Positions 46,213 through 56,358 of a DNA stretch of 64,000 nucleotides are shown here, one piece after another; the first letter of the stretch is position 1; each line of letters starts with the position of its first letter. Source of the DNA: Channallabes apus (lineage: Eukaryota > Chordata > Actinopteri > Siluriformes > Clariidae); the NCBI GenBank assembly GCA_030522415.1, contig CM060113.1:9468565-9532564 (forward strand), read 5' to 3'. Made by a program: the position numbers and the translations under genes. Below the pieces are notes generated by a model that was given only the letters and a program-made list of their open reading frames with translations, was not told the origin of the DNA and did not search any database.

Positions 46213-47589
46213 ACTGTGTGATTTAATGCTTAAAATTGTTTTTTTCAGAAGGTGTGTTCTATTGGGCACTTTACCTGAAGTTCAGGGGCTGCGACAGAGC
46301 TTAGTATAGAACCTGGAACAGGAATTGGCATGGGACTTTGGATGGAGCTTGGTGTGTGTACTAGGATTGAACATAGAATGAGGTAGGGTTCTGGACTGGA
46401 AAGGCATCCTCTAAAGTTTTTGGTGAGAGATTGGCAAGGACTATATAAGGCTTTGGGACAGGAGAGGCTGCTTCATGGTCTGTTCGAAGGAATTCCTCAA
46501 AAACGGGAGGTGGGGTGTCCTTACACCTGACAGGTGGTGTCAACTCAATGTTCTTGAAGCCAAGCAGTGGAACGAGCATGATGTTCTCAAAGCCCAGCGG
46601 TGGTGCCAGAACGACTTCCTCAAAGCCAGAAGTTGCCCCAGCATGACATGTTTAAAGCTGGCAGGTGGTGCCAATAGATGAAGTAGGGCATAAGTCAATC
46701 GTACCTTCACAGATCAACTTGGCTTGAGCAGAACATGGCATTATTCAGAAAGGTTAAGGTATTCGGGAATAGGTCATGGAATTTCTGGGACAAAGCATGG
46801 TTTGGCTTGGAAGTAATGTAAGAGCTGCTTCATGACCTCCGCAGGGTGTTGGGCCATTGAGATCACTGGTTTGGCCTTCACAGGCAGCAAAACAAGGACA
46901 AGCAGTGGTGCTGTTAAAATTGTCAGGTTGTCAATACCTTGAAGACAAAATTTAGCTATAAGCCTTTCATCAGCTTTTATTGTTGCAGCTGCACAGTTGT
47001 CCTCAACCTGAATACCATAGTGCTCTGTGTTTTTGTCTTACAATGTAGTGTGGGGAGCCACCCTGTCGGCCTCACCCTTAACTCCATGGCACTCAATGCT
47101 ATTCATTTAGTGTTTTTGAGACTTTTATTTTGAAGTTGTCCTCTGTTTCCAGCATTCTTTGTGCAAGTTCATACTGTAGTTCATGTACTTTGTTGTGTAC
47201 CTTGTTTGTTGTTCATTACTATGCTTATTCAAGCCTGGTGTATTCTGAATTCCTTGTCTTGCATTATATTAGAATTCCATTGAGCATGTGCATGATTTTA
47301 TATGCTGTTTAGCAATGGAAACTCTAAAGCACTTCTGTAAGTACAGTAGCTCTAAATAAGAGCATCTGCCAAATGGCGTAAATGTAAATGGCTGAGATAA
47401 ATTTTTTGCCTCACCGGGCAAGTTGGCAGGTAGATGAATAATCCACTCACCAGTCATATTTTTTAACAGACCAATAATAAATTGACAACATTCTTATATT
47501 TCTTTCCGTACATTCAATTGATATAAAAAGCATTATATTGAATTAAAAATGATTGAGAATGTCAGATAAAAAATTTAAGCAATTTTTTT
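46213..47589. other. intergenic DNA around the 33-bp repeat
   Basis: Apart from the 33-bp repeat and a short SINE-tail-like catctgccaaatggcgtaaa (47364) nothing is recognised. Internal repeats of the word gttcattactatgc/gtacctt are weak. Confidence 0.35.
46510..46690 (-). repeat. 33-bp tandem repeat with coding look
   Basis: On the minus strand successive 33-nt units translate as GFEEVVLAPPL, GFENIMLVPLL and GFKNIELTPPV, with a degenerate fourth (FKHVML) after a frameshift. The frame continues to a stop at 46361 (PPPVFEEFLRTDHEAASPVP). No flanking exon structure or known family was recognised. Confidence 0.5.
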
Positions 47590-49499
47590 CAATTCAATTC
47601 AATTTTATTTATATAGCGCTTTTAACAATGGTCATTGTCTCAAAGCAGCTTCACAAATATTAACGAAATTTAACAAAAAAACAAAAAACAAAAAAATAAT
47701 AATAATTAAAAATAAATATATAAATAAAATAAAAAATAAATAAATAAATAAAATAAATAAATAAATAAAAATAAAATAAAAAAAAATAAATAATAAAAAT
47801 AATAATAATTATAGAAAAGAAAATAATTGAAGAAAATAAATGGAAGTGTGGATGTGTGAGAAAAATGTGCAGATAATAATAATGAGACGAATGAATGAAA
47901 TTTCTCTGATGAGCAAGCCAAGGGTGACGGCGATGGTGGCAAGGAAAAACTCCCTGAGATGGCATTAGGAAGAAACCTTGAGAGGAACCAGACTCAACAG
48001 GGAACCCATCCTCATTTGGGCGATAACAGATAGAAATTATATACTGTAACATCTTGTGTGTTGTGCAGGTGAAAATTCAATATGACAGAAATTATTTAAA
48101 TTGACATGAAGACCAGTTCAGCATAGGGACGAGTCAGTAGGTGCAGAGGGCAGATGAGGTCTGGATCACTGGAAGCACAGGAGCAGCATGTGTAGCTCCA
48201 ACCATCATAAAACTGAATCCAGCTGGAGCTGGTCCTTCTCTGGATGCCTCAGGAACCTCGCAGGGTCGGCCTTTGTCTACTGAAGCTGACAAAATCTCCC
48301 GATGTCTCGGGATGGGTAGAGAAATACAGAACAGATGGGGAGAATTAGCGTAGTTGCCATTCGGGATAGGTGTACTGGAGTATGAGGTTATGGGATGAGT
48401 TATGTGTATGCCAGATTAAAAAGATGCGTCTTGAGTCTACTTTTGAACTGAGAAACCGTGTCTGCTCCCCGAACACTGTCTGGAAGGCTATTCCAAAGCT
48501 TTGGAGCTAAATATGGAAATGCCCTACCCCCTTTTGTAGATTTTGAAATTCTGGGAACTACCAGAAGTCCGGAGCTTTGTGATCTTAAGGCGCGTGGTGG
48601 ATTGTAGCGTATCAGAAGACTGGTTAGGTATGTGGGAGCTAAACAATTTAAGGCCTTGTATGTAAGTAATACTATTTTGTAATTTATTCTAAACTGAACA
48701 GGTAGCCAGTGCAGGGATGATAATATTGGGGTTATATGATCATATTTTCTGGATCTAGGAGAACCCTGGCAGCTGCATTTTGGATTAACTGAAGCTTGTT
48801 TATTGAGGATGCAGGACAACCACCTAGTAATGCATTACAATAGTCCAGTCTGGAGGTCATGAATGCATGAACTAGTTTTTCTGCATCAGATACGGATAAG
48901 ATGTTCCTAAGTTTAGCAATATTTAGAAGATGGAAAAAGGCTGTTTTTGTGATATTTGAAATGGGATTTTCAAAAGACAAGTTACTGTCTAATATTACGC
49001 CCAGGTCTTTTACTGCTGAGCTGGTAGTAACAGTACATCCTTCTAAGCGCAGGCTGAATTGTGAAAGTTGTTGTGTGCTGGTTTTTGGGCCAATAAGTAA
49101 TATCTTATCTGAATTTAATAAAAGAAAGTTATTGGTCATCCAATCTTTTATGTCCTGGACACACTCAGTTAATCTAGACAACTTAGGTATTTCGTCTGGT
49201 TTAGTTGAGATATATAATTGGGTATCATCAGCATAACAATGGAAACTAATCCCATGTCTTCTAATGATGTTACCCAAGGGAAGCATGTATATTGAGAACA
49301 ACAGAGGTCCTAAAACTGACCCTTGTGGGACCCCATATTTCACTGGCAGTACACCAGACGGTTCTCCATTTAGATCTACAAAATGGTAGCGATCAGACAG
49401 GTAAGATCTAAACCATTTTAATGCCTGTCCCTGAATACCTATATAATTTTGTAAGCGATCTATGAGAATATTATGATCTATAGTGTAGAATGCAGCAAA
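47590..49499 (-). mobile_element. L2-type LINE, 5' truncated, about 1.9 kb
   Basis: The 3' end on the minus strand is aagcgctatataaataaaat followed by (TTGAA)n. The body encodes the C-terminal half of a reverse transcriptase ending LKTHLFNLAYT. It breaks off at 49499 inside the RT fingers/palm region ([20 protein letters not shown]). The YADD box and the short tandem tail fit the L2/CR1 branch of non-LTR elements. It contains A-rich low-complexity sequence at 47680-47830. Confidence 0.85.
48400..49499 (-). pseudogene. LINE reverse transcriptase fragment, one frameshift
   Basis: The palm motifs [20 protein letters not shown] and [13 protein letters not shown] (catalytic YADD) are intact, followed by thumb-region sequence with [18 protein letters not shown] one-base deletion near 48757 (ctaggag against ctagtgag in the copy at 62787) shifts the frame, so NAAARVL runs into LDPENMII. 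The downstream frame [20 protein letters not shown] continues to the stop. There is no endonuclease domain because of truncation. Confidence 0.85.
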
Positions 49500-49869
49500 G
49501 ATTAACTAAGATTATTGATCAATTAGTGATTAAAAAATCAGAATGTGTAATAATTTTAAAGTTATTGTTGAAGCTTGTGTATGAGCTCAAGGCAGTTGAA
49601 ACCACAGTTACCAAACAAACCATTGGAACACAATACTCTGCCATAGATTGAAATCCTTCAGTGCTGCAAGGTCCCCGTCCTCAAGAATCTACATGTACAG
49701 GTCCATCTGAAGTTTGGCAATAAACAGAATGATTGGGAGAAAGCGCTGTGGTCAGATGAGACCAACATTGAGCTGATCAACTTTTGGAGGAAGTCAACTG
49801 TATTAGTTTAGTAGAAATGCTTCACTACTCATCCAAGTGGCTTCTTCAGTCTAAGGTAAGTTCCTTGTA

Positions 49870-50175
49870 CAGTGGAACCTCGGATTACGAGTAACGCGGT
49901 TTACGAGTGTTCCGCAAGACGAGATTTTAAAATAAATTTTGACTTGGAAAATGAGCATTGTCTTGGTTTATGAGCTCCGAGTATCATGGATCACGCATGC
50001 GCTTCTTGTTTTGACACCGAGCGTCACGTCATCACAACTGAGCCAACGGTTACCTATCGTCTCCCCTGGCTTGCCCTACGGCAGAACAGTGAACGTCCCT
50101 TCTCACTCCGGAGAGCCTCGGGGGAGGCTCCATGTCTCCGGAGAGCCTCGGGGGAGGTCCCATATCCTCAGAAGA
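49870..50175 (+). mobile_element. Tigger/pogo-like fragment, one end
   Basis: It begins with TA and cagtggaacctcggattacg and runs through gtgttccgcaagacgag. No opposite terminal repeat follows. A 27-bp tandem duplication built on ggagagcctcgggggagg lies at 50107-50158. Confidence 0.65.
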
Positions 50176-51288
50176 AGTTAGTTTTGTAGTGTTTGGTTTG
50201 TAGACTCACCTCGGTCAGGTGACGAGGGAGCTCACCTGAACTGAGGTAGATCATTAGATCCATTATAAATAGCAGTTTATTCTGGGAAACTGGGTAGAGC
50301 ATTAATAATGGTTTTTGTCATGTTGGCTTTTTGTTTGGTTTTGTATTCGGTTTGAGTTTGTTATATAACATCTGTTTTAAGTAGGCTCTGGTTTTGTTAT
50401 GTTTATGTTCATTGTGCTTTTGGGTTGTGGAGCTGTTTGTGTCAAGTTAAGTGTACCACTTAGTTTGTCTCTTGTCATGTGTAAGTACTGTTCTGTGGGT
50501 CTCCGGTGTTTGTTTGCCTCATGTCTAGCTCCTTGCATGTTTAGCCACTTGAGTGGTTAGCCGCTAGTAGGGTTAGCCTCTAGTCGGATTGGCCGCTAGT
50601 GGCTTTAACCTCTAGTATGGATTAGCCTCTTGTTTGCCTAGCCTTTTGTGTTCATTTCCCTTGTAGGTTCAGTTACTAGCCCGGTTAGATACTAACCCTA
50701 TTAGTTACTAACCTGGGGTGCGTTTCCCGTACAACGATGTAGCTCTTTGCTTAACCACCATAGTACGATGCAACGTTGAAGAAACTAACTAACTAACTAG
50801 TGACGACTGTTTCCCAACACCATAGTACCTGTGTCGCACTTCCATGGTTAGAACTATGTTGGTTTCTTCTTCTTCTTCTTCTTCGATACAATGGCGGAGT
50901 AGTGCCATAGGCACATATCGCCCCCTACTGTAAAGTGTTTGTTTTTTTTCGGCTCGCATTCAATGCCCTTTGCAGTGACGTCACGTAGAAGTGGTGTAAT
51001 AATGTCACGAACGCAACATTAATTCATTCATTATTTGTACAATAAAACATATATAGGCATGCACAGTTTAAATGTGTACATAGTCTATAACTGTTAGTTA
51101 TATTTCATTCGAACAAATTTTTTATTTGGTATTGATACATCAGTACAATTAAAATAAAAAGAAATGATGGGTTTTGAAAATGCTGAGATTGTGTTGTGAA
51201 CACCTGTTACCTCTTTTGCTCAATATAATTTCCTATATAAGTCCCTTTACATGCGGACATGGTTTAATGAGAGTTGACGAGAAAAAAA

Positions 51289-51820
51289 ATGACACGAAAA
51301 CCACAATTTACTAAAAAAAAGAGCTTGCAGTTCTTTTGGAGGAGGTGGGAAACAGTCTTGCTTTTCTCCAAATTAAAAAACACAGTTACAAATTCTGACA
51401 AAAAAAAAATTGGAATGAAATCGCACAAAAAATTAATGCTTCTGGAAATGGGTATGAGAGAAGCCCAGAGGAAGTCAGAAACATGTGGAGGGACTTTGCA
51501 AGTGTGACCAAACAAGCAAGTCCAGTGGTGGCCTGAAACTGAACCCCTCCAAAAGCTGCTATGTAACTGCAATTCTCCACAACATTGCAGTCAAGGAAAA
51601 TGTCCCACTTTGTGATGACGAAGAGGGGGCTCTTTCTGGTGCTGCTGTGGATGAGGAAGATTACACTTCTGATGAGGGTGATGATGATAATGATGATCCT
51701 TCGAACACACATCAAGGCAGAATGCATGCAGGAGCAGGTCAGACAACTGTTAATTCAGAATATGTTTGGTTATTTTTTATTTTTTTTAGGTTTGGATCCT
51801 GTATTTTTTTATTTAAATGA
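51289..51820 (+). pseudogene. Harbinger Myb/SANT-like DNA-binding protein, frameshifted
   Basis: PIF/Harbinger elements encode a Myb-like partner that brings the transposase to DNA. Here MTRKPQFTKKKSLQFFWRRW and ETVLLFSKLKNTVTNSDKKK lead into an A run (51400-51409), where the frame shifts; the next frame reads WNEIAQKINASGNGYERSPE, then EVRNMWRDFASVTK. A second shift restores SSGGLKLNPSK and an acidic tail with DEEDYTSDEGDDDNDD. The tryptophan spacing fits the SANT/MADF-like fold. Confidence 0.65.
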
Positions 51821-51965
51821 ATCTCGAATGAACTTGTGTTAATAAATTTTTAGTTTATTTGCCTACATGGTTTCCCCCTGCACATGTACTTTAAATACTT
51901 TTGCAAACAAATTATATATAATTTTATTATTAAATAAACCTATGAATAGTCCATATTCTACTTCT

Positions 51966-52045
51966 CAGAAGGGCACCGGGGTGGCTCAGTGTTTCGCCTG
52001 CCGTGTGGATGGCCCGGGTTCGATTCCCAGCCAGTGCCCAAACCC
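51966..52045 (+). mobile_element. tRNA-derived SINE head, fifth family, inside the Harbinger element
   Basis: A tRNA-like start, ggtggctcagtgtttcgcc, and box B gggttcgattcccag are followed by ccagtgcccaaacccc, as in the copy at 63783. Confidence 0.65.
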
Positions 52046-52996
52046 CAGTTTGTTGATTTATTTGTGTAAATTCATTGAATATATATTGAGTAATATTTTA
52101 AATAGGCTTACACTATGGTAGTGTATAAATTTTACAATTGCTTAGTGCTTAACATTTTGTGCACTGTATACAGTATGTTGACTATGTGAACATTACAGAT
52201 AACATTCATTATAAGTGAAAACCTCTAACATACTACTACAAATATTGTTATGAGAAATTTCTCTTTGGGTCTGTTTAAAGATACTCATTTAAAAACTCAC
52301 CTTTTCTTCGCACAAACGAAACCAAGGCTGTGTTCCAACCGGCATAAATAATGCTTTCGTAGGGCACTTCGAAGGGAGAATAATTGCGATGGTACCGCTG
52401 TTATATCGTTTAAAGTGAATTTGTAATCAAAATAACCGAAAAATTAATAACCTAATATCTGAGCACCAAAACATTAAGTTTTCCAAATCGCTCAAAGTGG
52501 TTGGGAAAATTTTTAGAAACTAATAGGGCGTAGGGTCGTTAACTGTGAATAGAACACACCCAGCCGCGGTGAGGAACTCTGCTTCTAACCACAGGTCGAA
52601 GGCTGTAGTTCCAACCACGTAAGTTTGCGATGCTGTTTGCGAATGTTCGTTTGAACTATGGTTTCGAGAAACACCTAGTTGTTGAACTATGTTGGTAACA
52701 ATGGAACTTGCGACCATAGTTGGCTAACGATGGTTTTGGGAAACGCACTCCTGGTTAGGTGATAATCTATTTCTACAATATCTTTGAAGATGAGGAAAAT
52801 AACCCAGATTAGATACTAACCCAACTATCTACTAACCCATTCATTAATTAGTCTCGTCTTGAGACTCGTTTGTCTTGTCTTTGTTTAGCTTCAGCTCCAT
52901 GTTTGTTTTGTCAAGCTCTTAGCCTGTGTTGAGCTCTAAGCCGGAGTAAAACTCTAAGCATTTGTTAAGTTCTAAGCCTTGGTTAAACTCTGTGCC

Positions 52997-53128
52997 TGTG
53001 TTTCGCGTAAGACCCTGTGTTCCGCGTAAGACCCTGTGTTCCGCGTAAGACCCTGTGTTCCGCGTAAGACCCTGTGTTTCGCGTAAGACCCTGGGTTTCG
53101 CGTAAGACCCTGGGTTTCGCGTAAGACC
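52997..53128 (+). repeat. 19-bp minisatellite, 7 copies
   Basis: The unit tgtgtttcgcgtaagaccc is repeated seven times, with T/C and G/T variants; the last unit is cut by the inner LTR. A leftover partial unit (agaccctgcgtttcgcg) continues at 54496. Confidence 0.92.
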
Positions 53129-53558
53129 TGTCACGTACTGGGGTGTAACGGGCTGATGTTATCGCCGTGGGTTAACTAAAGGCAGGCATAAACGCAGAGG
53201 GTTCTTTGCAAAGTCTTTTATTAACACAAACAAATCCTAATCAAAATCAGAACAAAACAAAACACTGGCTCTTTCAGCAACACACACACACACAGACGGG
53301 ATACCTAACACATACAGGGGCTCTTCACAACATAACACACAGAGGTCCTTTACATATAACATACAACTTAAGCTATATGTGGTACCACATGCTTTTAGAC
53401 GAACAGGCTCTAATACCTGGGACACATTGAACCTTTTACTCTGCGTTGTAACATAGGCTGTACACAAACTCACACAATGAACACACTAAGCATGGAGCTG
53501 AACATGAGAGACACGGGACGGGACTAGAGACATGGTGCAGGACTAGAGACCGGGAGAG

Positions 53559-53653
53559 ACAAGAGACGGGTCTAAAGACAAGAGACGGGACTAGAGACAA
53601 GAGACGGGACTAGAGACAAGAGGCGGGACTAGAGACAAGAGGCGGGACGCAGG
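53559..53653 (+). repeat. 19-bp minisatellite, second type, 5 copies
   Basis: Units of the form acaagagacgggactagag repeat five times with single-base changes, inside the inner LTR. Confidence 0.85.
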
Positions 53654-54081
53654 CTAAAGACATGGCAGTCAACTAGGCATGGCTACTAGCTGAACAGGGT
53701 TAAGAGCTAACCCTGGCAGTCAGCTACACATTCACCTAGCTAAGCATATCATTAGCCTGACATGCACATAGCTACACTGTAGGGAATATTTCATTTCTAG
53801 TGTATTTCATGATATTATGTGTGCATGAGAACAGCGTGTTTTCTTTCTTTGACCTCGACACGCTGCACTATCAGCAAACACATTCCTTAGTATAATCTAT
53901 GGTCAGGTCATAAAACTGGAGGCTCCTAGCTAAGAACAACTCCCAAGCTCCTGTTCTTCTACATGTTATCTTTTATAAACATTCCGGAGCAGATGCAACC
54001 GCTCCTGCACCCTCCTTCTACATACACTTACCTAATAGCTAAACATATAACACTATGGGCGCAGGACACAGAAGTACAAGA

Positions 54082-54456
54082 GCTAGGGGACGCTCAAAGG
54101 CTAGGCTAGGGGACGCTCAAAGGCTAGGCTAGGGGACGCTCAAAGGCTAGGCTAGGGGACGCTCAAAGGCTAGGCTAGGGGACGCTCAAAGGCTAGGCTA
54201 GGGGACGCTCAAAGGCTAGGCTAGGAGACGCACAGAGGCTAGGCTAGGGGACGCTCAAAGGCTAGGCTAGGGGACGCTCAAAGGCTAGGCTAGGGGACGC
54301 TCAAAGGCTAGGCTAGGGGACGCTCAAAGGCTAGGCTAGGGGACGCTCAAAGGCTAGGCTAGGAGACGCACAGAGGCTAGGCTAGGAGACGCTCAAAGGC
54401 TAGGCTAGGAGACGCTCAAAGGCTAGGCTAGGAGACGCACAGAGGCTAGGAGACAC
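54082..54456 (+). repeat. 23-bp minisatellite, 16 copies
   Basis: The unit is gctaggctaggggacgctca plus aag. A variant unit with gagacgcacagag occurs at copies 7, 13 and 16, splitting the array into blocks. It lies at the 3' end of the inner LTR. Confidence 0.93.
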
Positions 54457-54710
54457 AAACACAGTCACAGTGCCCTCTAGGGGCAGTCCTTTACAAGACC
54501 CTGCGTTTCGCGAAAGAGCCTATGTTCAGCCCTATATCTGTGTTAAGAGTTTGAGTTCTTTGTTTGTTTAATTTCTTTATTATTCTATGTTTTTGTTTGT
54601 TATATGTTGTTAATAAAAAGACTCTTTATGTTTAAAAACCCTCTGCACCTTTGCCTGCCCGTTTTAGCCCACGGCAACAACATCAACCCGTTACACCACC
54701 ATTCATGACA

Positions 54711-55332
54711 AGTAAAACTTAATAGCTAATTTCTGCACAAATTGTAGCTAACACACAAGGGCCCTCACATTGCTGTCACACCAGATATTGACTGTGTTTC
54801 ATTAATTGTAACATATATTGTACAGTACATGTGAGGGACGGTCGTAAAATTGTTATTATTGCTAAGAAAAAATAATTAGTCCTTCGCTACATAGCCTCCA
54901 AACGATGGATGAGTTGGTGAAGGTCGTCTTTGAAGATGATGAATTCCTTGATGAGGAAAAGTTTCACCTCTGTAATCACCTCCTCCTCGTCAATCCCCTG
55001 CCACAAAGTGGTTTCTTCAAGTGACGAAAGAGGAAGAAGTTTGCGAGGGTGTGAGGTTAGGGGGAGTAGGGGGATGAGGCAGCATTCCGTACTCCAAGTT
55101 TGTGAGCTGAATGAGCTGGTGCATTGTAATGAAGCACTTAATTTTTTTCAACCTGGTGCTATTTTGGTTTTGACCCTCTAGCAGTCAAAAATACATACAT
55201 AAATACCTACTTCAGGAAAAGAAAAATAGTATAGTGTATATTACATTAATATATTATAATATTATCATATACAGTATATACTTTATATACTGTATTTGAT
55301 AATATGATAATATTAATATATATATACATATA
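54711..55332. other. intergenic DNA, nothing recognised
   Basis: AT-rich sequence, with a TA/ATAT-rich palindromic stretch at 55230-55335. No gene was found. Confidence 0.4.
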
Positions 55333-55842
55333 CAGTACAGGCCATGAGTTTTTCTTTATTTTCTTGACCATTTACATTGGTAGATTCTCACTGAAGGCAT
55401 CAAAACTATGAATGAACACATGTGGAGTTATGTACTTAACAAAAAAAAGGTCTCCACAGTCACCGGACCTGAACCCAGTCAAGATGGTTTAGGGTGAGCT
55501 GGACCGCAGAGTGAAGGCAAAGGGACCAACAAGTGCTAAACACCTCTGGGAACTCCTTCAAGACTGTTGGAAACCATTTCAGGTGACGACCTCTTGAAGC
55601 TCATCGAGAGAATGCCAAGAGTGTGCAAAGCAGTAATCAGAGCAAAGGGTGGCTATTTTGAAGAAACTAGAATATAAAACATGTTTTCAGTTATTTCACC
55701 TTGTTTTGTTAAGTACATAACTCTACATGTGTTCATTCATAGTTTTGATGCCTTCAGTGAGAATCTACCATGTAAATGGTCATGAAGATAAAGAAAACAC
55801 ATTGAATGAGTGAAGGTGTGTTCAAACTTTTGGCCTGTACTG
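55333..55842 (+). mobile_element. Tc1-like deletion derivative, 510 bp
   Basis: The ends cagtacaggccatgagtttt and ttcaaacttttggcctgtac(tg) are flanked by TA. Subterminal repeats actgaaggcatcaaaactat and atagttttgatgccttcagt are perfect inverses. Inside, SPQSPDLNPVKMV then GELDRRVKAKGPTSAKHLWE is the C-terminal part of a transposase with the catalytic Glu region altered (PIENIW to PVKMV) and stops. Confidence 0.85.
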
Positions 55843-56358
55843 TATATCAATATCCTAGATATGCCAGCGACTTCATTTACATGGAATTTAATTGCACATT
55901 CATAAGCAAGTTTTTAAAAAGTCTAACGCCAGCTGTTGAATTTTGAGATGAACTAATGATTTTTTCGAGGACGATTTTTTATGGTGTTTTCTATTTAAAT
56001 TTCAGATTAGCACATCTTCTCTTCCCGTGAGCCGAGTGCGATGAAACAACAAAGCCGATGTTACCTCAGTCTCGGCCAAATACACCTGTGAAAACCCTAT
56101 TAAAGTGTGTTCAGTAGTTTTTATGTGATGCGTGCACAAACAGACAGACAAAAATTCCAAAAACTATCTTTGATATGTCCTATTACTCATCTTACGTCCC
56201 CCAAAAATATTTCGTTCAAAAATATCTTTAACGTACAGACATGCCAACTTTTTTTAATTAAAGTTTTTTTTAATATGTATATAGAATAGATATATAAGCA
56301 ATAAGTGTTTACAAGTTTGTATACATTTTTTTTCAGCTGACTCTGTATACAGTATATA
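55843..56358. other. intergenic DNA, nothing recognised
   Basis: AT-rich spacer between two Tc1-like elements. Confidence 0.4.

Larger units (their letters stand above)
50716..52750 (+). mobile_element. PIF/Harbinger-type element, non-autonomous, 2035 bp
   Basis: The terminal repeats GGGTGCGTTTCCC and GGGAAACGCACTC are flanked by the 3-bp direct repeat CTG (50713-50715 and 52751-52753), as in PIF/Harbinger. Subterminal tracts on both sides repeat accatagtac/aactatgttgg words. It carries a broken Myb/SANT-like gene but no DDE nuclease gene. Confidence 0.8.
53129..54495 (+). mobile_element. solo LTR-like element (inner copy), 1367 bp
   Basis: It begins TGTCACGTAC and ends CCTTTACA (TG...CA), and is flanked by the 5-bp direct repeat AGACC (53124-53128 and 54496-54500). 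It splits the 19-bp minisatellite of the outer copy. Its first 90 bp (ggtgtaacgggctgatgtta; gcagagggtt; tcttttattaac) are about 80% similar to the 5' end of the outer copy. No internal coding region is present. Because the duplicated bases fall in a tandem repeat, the target duplication is suggestive rather than proven. Confidence 0.55.
50180..54710 (-). mobile_element. LTR-like element (outer copy), disrupted by insertions
   Basis: Its 5' end on the minus strand is tgtcatgaatggtggtgtaa followed by cgggttgatgttgttgccgt and a pyrimidine/AATAAA-type stretch. The same order of blocks occurs in the inner copy at 53129 in the opposite orientation. It contains the 19-bp minisatellite, the inner LTR and a Harbinger element. 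No internal gag-pol is seen, so it looks like a solo LTR. The left limit is uncertain. Confidence 0.45.

Noticed and set aside
47660..48052. 130-codon Phe/Ile/Tyr-rich ORF resembling membrane segments
   Set aside because: It is a translation of an A-rich low-complexity part of the LINE 3' region.
48141..48353. Plus-strand 70-codon ORF, repeated at 62169-62381
   Set aside because: The duplication comes from the two LINE copies; it is antisense to the reverse transcriptase and lies in the 3' region.
52997..54456. Direct repeats resembling a CRISPR array
   Set aside because: Units are head-to-tail with no unique spacers, and the genome is a vertebrate's; these are minisatellites.
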